Notes: generated by a model not told the origin, from the letters alone. DNA of 49,730 nucleotides from an uncultured Olegusella sp. (GCF_947253395.1 NZ_CAMXYY010000005.1:1-49730); one strand, 5' to 3'. Counted from the first letter of the stretch, positions 1-9,170 are shown. Made by a program: numbers and translations.

Positions 1-841
1 CGTGATCTACTTTGGAGACAATCTTGTCTGCATCAGCGCGACGCGTCAACGCCTTATCAAGACGCTTTGCCAAGAACTCATGCAATTCATCGGCGCTGGC
101 AAAATTAATCGTACGCGCATCCATATCTTCACGCGCCGTGTCATACATAAAGACAGGCTTCAGGCGATGTGCGCCTTGCTCGGTGACATACCAGATGGTG
201 TCTATCTCATCAAACTTCTTTTGGTCATCAAGGGCTGCAATTTGCTCAAACATAGTGCCGTTAAGCAGATGATGGCCATAAATCAGGGTTTGATTGTCTA
301 CAAGACCTGGTTTGGTGTTTTCATAATCCATAAAGAGCTGCCCACCAACAGTCCAGGTACCTTCGGCATTATTGTGTAAGTAATATTCGTTATCAGAGTG
401 CTGATAGATGGGATAATTGATAGTAGTACCAGGCACATAAAGCCAGCCGACAACCTCATCGTTAACCTTCTTGAGAGCGGCCCAGTCTACTGTCACGGGA
501 CATTTTTCTACCTCGGAACCTTGACGAGGCACATCATCAATCTTGACGTGCGCGGCAAGATCGCTATTCACTTTATCTTGTTGGTAGTAGCCCCATTGCT
601 GCACAGCAAACATGCCAGCCGCTACCAGCAGCAAAACAATACCTATCGCAAGCAACAAGGTTGAAAAAATGCGCCGACCTTTAGATCTGCGGTTTGGCCT
701 TTGCGAATGAACTCTATTTGCACCGCCCGCATGAGAAGGCAGGGGACTTACCGCATGGTTGCTCAATGGCTCTTCTATCGACGCAGCCATACGCATTGTT
801 TTGTTGTTGGCAGAAGAAGAGCTGCCCATATGACGTGCCAC
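1..841 (-). CDS. Class B sortase (5' part, runs off the window)
   Basis: The reading frame is open from a GTG at 841 to the window edge, so the 3' end with the catalytic Cys and Arg is missing. The encoded protein has a charged cytoplasmic N-terminus, one membrane segment (about residues 58-80) and a sortase B domain. Recognisable motifs are NDEVVGWLYVPGT, INYPIYQ and LIYGHHLLNGTMF, which carries the catalytic His (about residue 190). Sortases are membrane transpeptidases that attach surface proteins or pilins to cell-wall peptides. Class B enzymes often act on haem-uptake or pilus proteins, but no substrate gene is visible here. The GTG is preferred over the ATG at 829 because AGAGG, which overlaps the end of purE, lies 6 nt upstream. 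The gene therefore follows purE with a 1-nt gap and is probably translated from the same mRNA. Confidence 0.85.
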   Translation of the reverse strand, partial: MARHMGSSSSANNKTMRMAASIEEPLSNHAVSPLPSHAGGANRVHSQRPNRRSKGRRIFSTLLLAIGIVLLLVAAGMFAVQQWGYYQQDKVNSDLAAHVKIDDVPRQGSEVEKCPVTVDWAALKKVNDEVVGWLYVPGTTINYPIYQHSDNEYYLHNNAEGTWTVGGQLFMDYENTKPGLVDNQTLIYGHHLLNGTMFEQIAALDDQKKFDEIDTIWYVTEQGAHRLKPVFMYDTAREDMDARTINFASADELHEFLAKRLDKALTRRADADKIVSKVDH

Positions 842-842
842 G

Positions 843-1310
843 CTATACCTCTGCCATCGTCGTCTTGAATGTCACTATTTTTTCACGCCATTCAGGCATA
901 GCAGCACCTAGGATTTGCGTTGCGTAGATAGCGGCATTTTTGGCACCACCGATTGCCACACAGGCCACAGGTACACCAGTTGGCATCTGTACCATAGATA
1001 GCAAGGAGTCCATACCGCCTAAATCAGACGTCTTCATGGGTACGCCAATCACAGGTAGCGGCGTATATGCTGCAACAACACCACCAAGATGAGCAGCTTT
1101 ACCTGCTGCTGCGATGATGACACGAATGCCGCGATCAGCTGCAGTAGATGCCCATTCATGCACTTTTGCAGGGGTGCGGTGCGCCGAAGCAATAATGAGC
1201 TCATAAGGTACCCCGAGCTCCTCAAGCTGCTGGGTGCAGCCCTCCATTACAGCCATATCGGATTTCGAACCCATAATGATGCCCACCAGAGGCTTTTCTG
1301 CCTGAGTCAT
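843..1310 (-). CDS. purE: N5-carboxyaminoimidazole ribonucleotide mutase PurE
   Basis: The 155-aa protein has the usual class I PurE length. It converts N5-CAIR to CAIR in de novo purine synthesis, in the cytosol. The phosphate-binding GSKSD loop is at residues 14-18 and SAHRTP, with the catalytic His, is at about 42-47. The AAGKAAHLGG segment is also typical. The ATG is preceded by AAGGAGA at good spacing. It is divergent from the kinase gene to its right, and purC and purB lie elsewhere in this window, so the purine genes are scattered rather than in one operon. The downstream sortase start overlaps the purE end region, suggesting cotranscription. Identification is secure. Confidence 0.96.
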   Translation of the reverse strand: MTQAEKPLVGIIMGSKSDMAVMEGCTQQLEELGVPYELIIASAHRTPAKVHEWASTAADRGIRVIIAAAGKAAHLGGVVAAYTPLPVIGVPMKTSDLGGMDSLLSMVQMPTGVPVACVAIGGAKNAAIYATQILGAAMPEWREKIVTFKTTMAEV

Positions 1311-1347
1311 GTGAATTGGTCTCCTTCCATGGTCATTTGCGCCTTAC

Positions 1348-1355
1348 AGTATACT
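1348..1355. promoter_or_regulatory. Possible shared -10 element between purE and the kinase gene
   Basis: The palindrome AGTATACT gives a TATACT hexamer on both strands in the 105-bp divergent gap. No good -35 hexamer is visible at 16-18 bp on either side, so this is weak. Confidence 0.25.
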
Positions 1356-1415
1356 CATGACACATACACGCGCCTCATTCAAATGCAGCTTAAACAAAGA
1401 AAGGACCGCGCGAAC

Positions 1416-3209
1416 GTGCCTATTGCTGACACTCATACACATGTACGTTATCCAGCAGCTCAAAAAGCTGTCGAGCAAAACGATATGCCCGAGACCATGA
1501 TCTTGCGCCGTTATCGCGTGATGGGCAGCTGTGGTACTGGTGGTTTTGGCACGGTGCTTGCCTGTTGGGATACTCGCCTGCAGCGCCGCGTGGCTATCAA
1601 GCGAATGCGCTTGGCACCACTCATCAATCAGACTGCTCAAATTCCTGGTGCCACAATTGCGCAGGCTGATGCCACCATAGAAGAAGCGCTTTCTGAAGCG
1701 CGTACTGCGAGCCGCCTCGAACATCCTGGCATCGTTGCGGTACATGATTTCGCAGTTGAGAATCAAGTTGCTTATCTCGTTATGGAATACGTTGATGGTA
1801 TGACTTTATCCGAGCTGCTTTCCCGCGTTGAGGGCGGCACACTCACCCACGATGAGGTGGCTTACCTTGCACGAGAACTTGGTGCAGCGCTGGCGTTTGC
1901 GCACCACGCAGGGGTACTCCATCTAGACATAAAGCCATCCAATATCATGCTGACCCACGAGGGCAAAATAAAACTATGTGACTTTGGTATGGCTGCTCTT
2001 TCGTCTGCCGCGGGTTTCGCAGATGCGCGCGGTGGAACCGTAGGCTATATGCCACCCGAACAAATCGAGGGCGGTACGGTCGATGAACGAGCTGATATTT
2101 TTTCGATGGTAGTTGTCTTGGTGCAGGCGCTTACCGGCGCCAATCCTTTTACCGCAGATACTGCTGAGCAATCTGGTCTTGCCATTCGCCGCGGCATTCG
2201 TCCCCGTCTCTCCAAAAAAGACCCTACCCTTGCAGGAATTACTGAGCAGACCATTATGGCCTGCCTTGATGCAGACCCCGCCCTGCGTCCCACTAATGCT
2301 GATCAGGTAGCCGATGATATGGCTTTTGGCCTAGGTGATCCTGAGGAAGGTGCTGCATCTATCGCCTCTCTCACCTCTCAGGAAGAGGGATTAGATGATG
2401 ACGAATGGGAAGGTGAACGCATTCCACTAGCAGTGCGCTTTCCTTGGCTCACATCGGCAGTCGTGCGTGGACTCACAGCAATTGCAGCAGCAATACTTAC
2501 CGCTGAGCTTCTACCTCATATCCCCTTCACTCAAACTGTTCCTATAGTACCAGGGGCTTTGGCGGTAGCCGCTGCTGTAGCATGCTGGATGCCGCTTGCA
2601 GGACTACTGATTCCCCTGCTCTTTGCACTTGCTCTTTTACCTGCGGCCAACGGGCCGTCTATTTTATTAGCAGCTGCAATCATTGCCTGTTTTGGCACGC
2701 TGTGGTTCAAGCAGCTCCATACTCAGACAGCATCGCTTGCACTACTCGTCGCTCCTGCTTTAGGCCAAAACGCCGCTTCCGCTGCTGTTGCAGGTTGTAA
2801 CTCAGATGTCCCTATGGCAGCTATAAGTGCTGGTTTTGCTTGGCTGCTCACTCAGTTCAAACTCCTACTAATACCGGCAAATTTTCAGCTTGCAAAAGCC
2901 GCCACAAAGCTACCATTGCTTATTTCTATCCCTTCACTTATTTGTTTTGGTGGCTGCATGCTTGCAGCCTGCCTCGCAAGCATCATCGGACGCCCCGAAG
3001 CCTCACGTGCGCGCTTTGTACTTGGCCAGATTAGCTGCTGTGGCATAGTGTGCTCCACCCAACTTGTAGCAGCTCGGATGGAGAATGGCGGCATATGGCC
3101 AGTCCCCACGTGGGAAACGGTGGGTGTTGCGGTACTCTTAACTATACTTGTGTCTCTTGTCAGTGCTTTGCAAGAGTCACGACATTTCGAGGACGAGGAG
3201 TCCAGATGA
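1416..3209 (+). CDS. Ser/Thr protein kinase with polytopic membrane C-terminus (non-RD)
   Basis: The protein is 597 aa if it starts at the GTG at 1416, which has AAAGGA about 11 nt upstream; an ATG at 1485 is the alternative. A Hanks-type kinase domain fills about residues 30-300. It has a GTGGFG glycine loop, VAIK with Lys62, HLD at 169-171 in place of HRD, DFG at 189-191 and a PPE-type activation-segment end. An acidic linker (about 320-345) is followed by alternating hydrophobic stretches that could form roughly eight membrane helices. It heads a kinase/FHA/phosphatase/cell-wall gene series, and its stop overlaps the next ATG by 4 bp. Its role is probably signalling related to envelope growth. 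The substrate is unknown, and I do not recognise the membrane domain. Confidence 0.88.
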   Translation: MPIADTHTHVRYPAAQKAVEQNDMPETMILRRYRVMGSCGTGGFGTVLACWDTRLQRRVAIKRMRLAPLINQTAQIPGATIAQADATIEEALSEARTASRLEHPGIVAVHDFAVENQVAYLVMEYVDGMTLSELLSRVEGGTLTHDEVAYLARELGAALAFAHHAGVLHLDIKPSNIMLTHEGKIKLCDFGMAALSSAAGFADARGGTVGYMPPEQIEGGTVDERADIFSMVVVLVQALTGANPFTADTAEQSGLAIRRGIRPRLSKKDPTLAGITEQTIMACLDADPALRPTNADQVADDMAFGLGDPEEGAASIASLTSQEEGLDDDEWEGERIPLAVRFPWLTSAVVRGLTAIAAAILTAELLPHIPFTQTVPIVPGALAVAAAVACWMPLAGLLIPLLFALALLPAANGPSILLAAAIIACFGTLWFKQLHTQTASLALLVAPALGQNAASAAVAGCNSDVPMAAISAGFAWLLTQFKLLLIPANFQLAKAATKLPLLISIPSLICFGGCMLAACLASIIGRPEASRARFVLGQISCCGIVCSTQLVAARMENGGIWPVPTWETVGVAVLLTILVSLVSALQESRHFEDEESR

Positions 3210-4450
3210 ACGTCTTCAAGACATTCGAGCAGCGCATGAATACGGTATTTGGTGCTGCTCCTCAGGGCTTTACAGCTCCCATATCTCTTCGCAAGCTCGC
3301 CCGCCGCGCTACCCGCGAGATGGAAGCCGAAACTTTTGTGGTTGACGGGGTCAACACTGCTCCTGCTCTCTATACCATCCTTGTATCCTCTGCAGATGAT
3401 GCAACAATGCGAGCACTGTATCCTCAGTTCACCGCTGAGCTATCTGATTTGGTCGAACAAGAGGGCAAGCGTCACAACTATGTATTTGTTGGCAAGCCAC
3501 TGGCTCGGTTTATGGTTGATCCCTCACTGCGCAGCGGTAGGTTTGCCGTCTTTGCAGAAAATGTCGATGCACGCACACTCAATCGTTTACGCATTGAGGA
3601 AGAGGCTTTTCTTTCTGGTGCTTCTACCTTGGGTGGGGCCGCTTCTGCCGCTGCTTCAGCTGTCGAGATTCCTCGTAGCAAAAAGCGCCGAAAGCGCGCT
3701 GTCCTCAAGCAGCCCGTAGAGGCTCCGATGACTGTTCCTGAGCCTCGAAAGCAAGGGGATGATGTCATTACGCCAGCTCCTGCAGTTAAACCTGCTCCGA
3801 CAGTAATACCCACTCCCGTTGCCGCTCCTGTACCTGTTGCGCTCTCTGAGCCTGAGCCTACAGCAGAACCTGCTTCTCCGCTCGTCTCTCGTGTACCTGG
3901 CATTGCCTCCGAGCATATGCGCGCTATTCCTGTGCCCGATCCTGTGGCGATCCCCATATCAGGCTCTCCTTTGACTGATGACTCTATTGGCTTAGGTGTT
4001 ATCCCTACAGACTATGTCGATAGTCAGTACGCAGATGCGCTCGCTCCCAGCCCTGCACCTACAGCCCAGCCTCTGTCTATACCGGTGACCCAAAGGCGTC
4101 CTCAGGCACAACCTGCTCCCGCGGCAACACCCGCAGCTGCACCCGTTTCTCAACCTGAGCGTAACTACACCTGCACTCTGATTGATCATCAATCGGGACG
4201 TAGCTATATCGCCTCTGCTCCCAGCGCCATCATTGGCCGTGAGCGTAGTGAAGGTGCCGTGGTTTTGCGTGACCCCAATGTGTCTCGCCGCCATGCTCAG
4301 ATTTCTTGGGATGGTCGCGGCTGGCGTATTAAAGATTTACACTCTACCAACGGCACGCTGGTAAATGATGTTGACATAACAGAATGTGCTCTACACGACG
4401 GTGACCTTATTACCGTCGGCTTGATGAATCTCGAGTTCCGGGAGAACTAA
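3206..4450 (+). CDS. FhaA-like protein: DUF3662 domain plus C-terminal FHA domain
   Basis: The 414-aa protein starts at an ATG overlapping the previous stop (ATGA), with GAGGAG upstream. Residues 1-120 match the DUF3662 domain found at the N-terminus of actinobacterial FhaA. A long Pro/Ala-rich disordered linker (about 140-320) leads to an FHA phosphothreonine-binding domain (about 325-410). FHA hallmarks are IIGRERS, NVSRRHAQI and STNGTLVN. In mycobacteria FhaA binds phosphorylated kinase targets and influences peptidoglycan synthesis. Its place here between a kinase and a PP2C phosphatase fits the same job. The true gene is shorter than the open frame, which extends upstream into the kinase gene. 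Confidence 0.92.
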   Translation: MNVFKTFEQRMNTVFGAAPQGFTAPISLRKLARRATREMEAETFVVDGVNTAPALYTILVSSADDATMRALYPQFTAELSDLVEQEGKRHNYVFVGKPLARFMVDPSLRSGRFAVFAENVDARTLNRLRIEEEAFLSGASTLGGAASAAASAVEIPRSKKRRKRAVLKQPVEAPMTVPEPRKQGDDVITPAPAVKPAPTVIPTPVAAPVPVALSEPEPTAEPASPLVSRVPGIASEHMRAIPVPDPVAIPISGSPLTDDSIGLGVIPTDYVDSQYADALAPSPAPTAQPLSIPVTQRRPQAQPAPAATPAAAPVSQPERNYTCTLIDHQSGRSYIASAPSAIIGRERSEGAVVLRDPNVSRRHAQISWDGRGWRIKDLHSTNGTLVNDVDITECALHDGDLITVGLMNLEFREN

Positions 4451-4452
4451 AG

Positions 4453-4866
4453 ATGATTGATCTTGTCCTTTTCGTTGGTAGGCTTTTGCTTGTTGCCTTC
4501 CTTTATCTGTTCCTCTTTACCACGATGAAGACGGGTATTGGTCTTGTGCGCGGACAACGCAAGGATGCTGCGATTTGGACCGTAAGTGTTGAGAAGGGGC
4601 CTTCCAATCTACGTGGTCTTCGTGTGGATATCTTGGGACCAGTTGTAATGGGACGCTCCCCTTCATCCGATATCGTCATTGATGAGCCTTTTGTTTCAGC
4701 TACACATGCACGCTATACCCTTCAGGGTCCTGCCTTGGTGCTTGAGGATTTGCAATCAACCAATGGCACCCTTGTAAATGGACACCCCATCGACCAGCCC
4801 GTTACGCTAAGGGATGAAGATGAGGTACAGGTAGGCGATGCCATCATGCGTATTAGCCGACGCTAG
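4453..4866 (+). CDS. FhaB-like membrane-anchored FHA protein
   Basis: The 137-aa protein has one N-terminal membrane segment (about residues 4-25) and an FHA domain (about 55-135). FHA motifs are VVMGRSPSSDIVI, ATHARYT and STNGTLVNG. It follows fhaA by 2 bp with GGGAGA upstream of the ATG. It corresponds to FhaB (FipA) of the actinobacterial cell-growth cluster, a phosphothreonine reader at the membrane linked to division proteins. Domain assignment is certain; the partner in this organism is inferred from gene order. Confidence 0.92.
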   Translation: MIDLVLFVGRLLLVAFLYLFLFTTMKTGIGLVRGQRKDAAIWTVSVEKGPSNLRGLRVDILGPVVMGRSPSSDIVIDEPFVSATHARYTLQGPALVLEDLQSTNGTLVNGHPIDQPVTLRDEDEVQVGDAIMRISRR

Positions 4867-4878
4867 TGAGATGTCCTT

Positions 4879-6198
4879 ATGAATCTATCCATGCTAAAAA
4901 ATTCGGTAAAGCGACCCTCACTCCACCGGAGAGCCCAAGAGAAAAAAGCTCCTGTGACGAGTCCAGGACACGATACGCTTTGCTTGGATTCGCGGGAAGA
5001 TTCACAAACCGCCACTGGCTCGACCACGCGCCTGTCTTGGGGTGTCCGATCTGACGTGGGTTTGGTACGTGACCATAACGAGGATTCTTTTCTTATTCGT
5101 GCACCATTGTTTGCCGTTTGTGATGGTATGGGCGGACATGCTGCAGGTGAGGTGGCCAGTTCTATTGCCGCTCAGACCCTTGCCGAACAAGCTCCTCATG
5201 AAGCGGACGATGTGTACTTAGGTGCTACTGTTGAAGCGGCAAATCTTGCTATTATCAATGCTACCAAAGAGGGTAAGGGTAAACCTGGCATGGGTTCTAC
5301 CTGCACTTCCGTCATTATTATTGGTGACAAAATGGCAATCGCGCATGTGGGAGACTCGCGCCTCTATCTTTTGCATGCAGGTACACTCGTACGTCTCACA
5401 CACGATCACTCCTATGTAGAGGAGTTAGTTGATGCGGGTGAGATTACCGCTGATGAGGCGCGAGTTCACCCCTCGCGCTCGGTTATCACGCGTGCGTTGG
5501 GTTCTGATCCTGAGATGTATGCCGACCACTTCACCATCAATGTTTCTACGGGAGACCGCCTGATTTTGTGCTCTGATGGTCTTTCATCCATGATCGAAGA
5601 TGCAAAGATTGAATCGGTGGCCGTATCCTGTGCTACCCCTCAGTCTGCTGCAGATAGCTTGGTTGCCGAAGCACTTTCTGCGGGCGGCCATGACAACGTT
5701 ACTGTTTTGGTAGTAGATATCGAAGATGATGGTTTGGAAGAGGCGCGGTGGACAAAAAAGAAACGCCATGCCTTACGCGTAACTGCTTGTATTCTTGGCT
5801 TTGTACTGTTGATGCTGGCGTCAATGACTCTGATAATTCGTTCGTCTTACTTCCTCAAAGATCATAACGGGCGCATTGCAATTTATCGAGGTTGGAATGA
5901 CTACGCTTTTGGCCTCCCCCTTAATGAATGGGTGGAAACATCAGATGTGCAAACCTCCGAAATTGCTGATGAGGCAACGCGCACTCGCTTAGAACATGAA
6001 GGCGTTGCAGCAGAAAGTTACAAAGATGCCTATGCCAAGATAAATGCTTATATGGAAAGCACTACAAAGACTCTCGACCAAACAGCGGAAACCAAGGAGA
6101 AAGTCGAACAAGAAGGTATTTCTCCCGACAATCCCGCAGTACCTCTGGGTGAGGACAGTAAGACAAGCAGCGCAAATACTTCTGAGGCAGGTGAATAA
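4879..6198 (+). CDS. PP2C-family Ser/Thr phosphatase, PstP-like
   Basis: The 439-aa protein has a disordered basic N-terminus (about 50 aa) and a PP2C catalytic domain (about 55-295). It carries the metal-binding motifs RDHNEDSF, CDGMGGHAAGE, GDSRLYL, CSDGLSSM and GGHDNVTV. One membrane helix (about 300-322) is followed by a roughly 115-residue outer part rich in Glu and Lys. This is the architecture of PstP/Stp, which reverses the kinases of the same cluster. The ATG at 4879 has only a weak ribosome site (GTGAG), so a later start is possible. It lies 12 bp after fhaB and 2 bp before the SEDS-PBP gene, so translational coupling is likely. Confidence 0.93.
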   Translation: MNLSMLKNSVKRPSLHRRAQEKKAPVTSPGHDTLCLDSREDSQTATGSTTRLSWGVRSDVGLVRDHNEDSFLIRAPLFAVCDGMGGHAAGEVASSIAAQTLAEQAPHEADDVYLGATVEAANLAIINATKEGKGKPGMGSTCTSVIIIGDKMAIAHVGDSRLYLLHAGTLVRLTHDHSYVEELVDAGEITADEARVHPSRSVITRALGSDPEMYADHFTINVSTGDRLILCSDGLSSMIEDAKIESVAVSCATPQSAADSLVAEALSAGGHDNVTVLVVDIEDDGLEEARWTKKKRHALRVTACILGFVLLMLASMTLIIRSSYFLKDHNGRIAIYRGWNDYAFGLPLNEWVETSDVQTSEIADEATRTRLEHEGVAAESYKDAYAKINAYMESTTKTLDQTAETKEKVEQEGISPDNPAVPLGEDSKTSSANTSEAGE

Positions 6199-6200
6199 GG

Positions 6201-9074
6201 ATGCGGGAACAAAAAATCAACAGCAGACGCAATACAGAATTGCTATTACTGCTCCTTGCTGCCGTACCGGTAGGCCTGCTTTATGCCATGTATTTGGTCT
6301 CTAACAAGGTCACTTTGAGTGTCTCAGCGTTTGCTGTACCCCTCGGTCTTCTTATTGCTTTTACCGGCGCGCATCTTGCTGTGCGCAGGCTTGCCCCTGC
6401 AGCAGACCCTGTGATTTTACCTTTGGTATTTGTGCTCTCCGGCATTGGTATCACCTTTGTATCACGTCTCACGGGAGGCCAAACAAACAGCCAAGTCATA
6501 TGGCTCTTTGTCTCAGTTGCAGCAATGGTAGCCACACTCTATTTCGTACCCAGCCTCGACCAGCTGGCGGAATACAAATTTACCCTAGGTATTGCAGGTA
6601 TTGTGCTGCTCCTTATCCCAATGATCTTTGGTACTGAAATCAACGGCTCACGCCTCTGGCTACGCTTGGGACCTTTCTCTTTCCAGCCCGGTGAGCTTGC
6701 AAAAATTCTTATCATCTTGTTCCTTGCAGCTTATCTCGCAGAAAATCGAGAGATGCTCTCTGCTTCCATGCGCCATATCGGACCACTTGCGCTCCCCCGC
6801 CCACGCATGCTGGCACCTATGTTGGTCATGTGGGGCATCTCGCTTTTGGTCGTGGTCTTTGAACGCGATCTAGGCAGCGCCTTGCTGTTCTTTAGTTTCT
6901 TTGTGCTCATGCTTTTTGTTTGCACCGGGCGTCCAAGCTATGTCATTTTCTTCTTTTTGTTGCTCGCTATTGGCGGCGTTTTTTGCTTTAGGTTTTTTGG
7001 ACACGTACAAACTCGTGTATATATGTGGCTTGACCCTACCCAAGATCGCTGGGGTAGCGGCATGCAAATTTTGCAATCGCTCTACTCGTTGGCAGACGGT
7101 GGCATGACAGGCACAGGCATCGGTAAGGGTCTGGCGGCCCAGACTGTTACTTTTGTTCAATCTGACTTTATTTTTGCTGCTATCGGAGAAGAGATGGGGT
7201 TGCTGGGTGCCTCCGCTGTACTGATTTGTTATTTGCTGCTGGCGGTGCGTGGCCTTGCTACTGCGGCGCGCGCACGTTCTGATGTCTCCGCATTTACTGC
7301 GGCAGGACTTACCGCAGCTATTGCCGTTCAGGCTTTTGTTATTGTGGGTGGCGTCACCAAAATGTTGCCACTTACCGGCGTTACGCTGCCTTTTATGAGT
7401 CAGGGTGGCAGTTCTTTACTGGCTAGCTTTATCATCATTGGTCTTTTGCTACGCGCAGGAGATGAAGGTACCGGGCACGGCGTCCAGGTAGAAACTTCTG
7501 ACTCAATTAAATTTAATACCAGCACAAATCCTGCTCTCAACGGTGCCCGCACCGCTTCTTCAGTAGTGCATGGCGCACATGCCCGTGGACGCTATGACAT
7601 GCTCACACCCGAATCTGGCGTGCTTGGTCGTGTTGCTTTGGGCAAACGACTCACCGTGATTGTCTCCGTGTTTTCCCTCATGTTTGCTGCACTCATTGCC
7701 AACCTCACCTATGTGCAAGTCATTCATGCTGAAACCCTACAGCACGATCAATACAACACCCATACGGCACTCAAAGCTCGTCGTGTCCAACGTGGTTCTA
7801 TTGTGACTTCCGATGAGGTTACACTTGCAGAATCGGTCTTGCAGGCTGATGGTAGCTATCAACGCAACCATCCCCAGGGTTCTCTTGCGGTACACACCGT
7901 TGGCTTTGTTTCCACCGGAGAGATTACTGGTGTCGAACTTGCGGCAAATGATGCGCTCAAGGGTGATGCGGACTTTTCCAACCTGCACAACGCTCTGCTT
8001 TCGCTGGCAGGAGTGCCCAATGCGGGCTCGTCTGTTGTGCTTACCCTTAATTCGCAAATGCAACGCGCTGCTGAACGTGCGCTCGAAGGATACGTGGGGG
8101 CTATTACTGTTCTCGACCCCTCAACGGGTGCTGTATTGGCCAAGGCCTCTTCGCCCACCTACTCTTTTGATCAAAGCGGTTATATCGTAGCTGACGATAA
8201 GAACTCACCTCTTGTCGACAGGACCACTTGTGCACTCTATGCACCAGGATCCACTTTCAAAACGCTCACCCTAGGAGCCGCTCTTGACCTTAAGCGCACT
8301 ACACTTGAAACCTCCTACCCCGCCCCCGCCTCAATGGATTTTGGCGGAGCTGCGGTCACTAACTTTGCAAACGATTCATGGGAATCTCTCAGTGCTAAGG
8401 CTGCCTTTGCAAACTCTGCCAATACCGTCTTTGCACAGATAGGTAGCCAAATTGGGGCTCAAAATCTTATCTCTTATGCTCAGGCAGCTGGCTATGGCAG
8501 CTCTATTGGTCAGGACTTCTCAACTCTGCCCTCTACAATGCCCGCAGCTGACGATATGTCCGAATGGGAAACCGCTTGGGCGGCAGCAGGCCAGCCTGTG
8601 GGACAGCACAAGGGCAACAATGGCCCCTACACCACGGTGATGCAAAATGCAGTGCTCGCAGCAGCGGTTGCAAATGGTGGCGAAGCCATGAAACCCTATG
8701 TTATTGATCACATTGTTTCTAACGAGGGTACAACTACCTCTGAGACTCAGCCAGTTTCTCTAGGCAAGGTCTTTTCTGCTTCCACAGCAGACCAGCTCAA
8801 AGAAGCAATGCTAAGCGTAGTTGAGTCAGGTACGGGCGGCGGCGCTGCTATCCGTGGAGTCCAAGTGACCGGCAAAACAGGTACCGCTGAAACTAACAAT
8901 GGAAAATGGTCTAACTCGCTGTTTATCGGTTTTGCTCCTTATAAAAATCCCACTGTTGCTATTTCGGTGGTCATTGAGCAGGTCGATGATAATTCTGTTC
9001 ACGGCATTGCCACTACTGTGGCAGGAGAAGTGCTTGCTGCTTGTCTCAATGTACAGGCGGCGGGCGCCAGTTGA
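6201..9074 (+). CDS. Fused SEDS (RodA/FtsW) glycosyltransferase and penicillin-binding transpeptidase
   Basis: A single 957-aa frame joins two proteins that are usually separate. Residues about 10-430 are a multi-helix SEDS domain with FQPGELAKI, FERDLGSAL and MSQGGSSLL motifs; SEDS enzymes polymerise lipid II outside the membrane. After a linker and another membrane helix (about 480-500), residues about 500-955 form a penicillin-binding domain with the active-site STFK (Ser684 to Lys687), SAN (739-741) and KTG (892-894). In most Actinobacteria rodA and pbpA are adjacent genes in this same cluster position, so this is a gene fusion of the pair. The product should build and crosslink glycan as one polypeptide. 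No frameshift is seen. Confidence 0.94.
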   Translation: MREQKINSRRNTELLLLLLAAVPVGLLYAMYLVSNKVTLSVSAFAVPLGLLIAFTGAHLAVRRLAPAADPVILPLVFVLSGIGITFVSRLTGGQTNSQVIWLFVSVAAMVATLYFVPSLDQLAEYKFTLGIAGIVLLLIPMIFGTEINGSRLWLRLGPFSFQPGELAKILIILFLAAYLAENREMLSASMRHIGPLALPRPRMLAPMLVMWGISLLVVVFERDLGSALLFFSFFVLMLFVCTGRPSYVIFFFLLLAIGGVFCFRFFGHVQTRVYMWLDPTQDRWGSGMQILQSLYSLADGGMTGTGIGKGLAAQTVTFVQSDFIFAAIGEEMGLLGASAVLICYLLLAVRGLATAARARSDVSAFTAAGLTAAIAVQAFVIVGGVTKMLPLTGVTLPFMSQGGSSLLASFIIIGLLLRAGDEGTGHGVQVETSDSIKFNTSTNPALNGARTASSVVHGAHARGRYDMLTPESGVLGRVALGKRLTVIVSVFSLMFAALIANLTYVQVIHAETLQHDQYNTHTALKARRVQRGSIVTSDEVTLAESVLQADGSYQRNHPQGSLAVHTVGFVSTGEITGVELAANDALKGDADFSNLHNALLSLAGVPNAGSSVVLTLNSQMQRAAERALEGYVGAITVLDPSTGAVLAKASSPTYSFDQSGYIVADDKNSPLVDRTTCALYAPGSTFKTLTLGAALDLKRTTLETSYPAPASMDFGGAAVTNFANDSWESLSAKAAFANSANTVFAQIGSQIGAQNLISYAQAAGYGSSIGQDFSTLPSTMPAADDMSEWETAWAAAGQPVGQHKGNNGPYTTVMQNAVLAAAVANGGEAMKPYVIDHIVSNEGTTTSETQPVSLGKVFSASTADQLKEAMLSVVESGTGGGAAIRGVQVTGKTGTAETNNGKWSNSLFIGFAPYKNPTVAISVVIEQVDDNSVHGIATTVAGEVLAACLNVQAAGAS

Positions 9075-9090
9075 TCTGTGTGAGTAGCGT

Positions 9091-9115
9091 AGCTTCGTGC
9101 TCAAAGAGCGAAGCT
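9091..9115 (+). other. Stem-loop upstream of pknB
   Basis: AGCTTC and GAAGCT form the outer stem, and GCTC/GAGC an inner stem with an AAA loop. No T-run follows, so it is not a standard terminator. Confidence 0.5.
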
Positions 9116-9133
9116 TGTGAGATTATGTAAGAA

Positions 9134-9151
9134 CGCAGTAAGCGTACTGCG
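9134..9151 (+). other. Second stem-loop upstream of pknB
   Basis: CGCAGTA and TACTGCG pair perfectly around an AGCG loop, about 10 nt before the pknB ribosome-binding site. No T-run follows. Confidence 0.55.
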
Positions 9152-9170
9152 AGCAAGTTAGGAGCTGCAA

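Noticed and set aside
2..927. Several plus-strand open frames at the left end
   Set aside because: They lie antisense to a sortase B frame with clear family motifs and lack ribosome sites.
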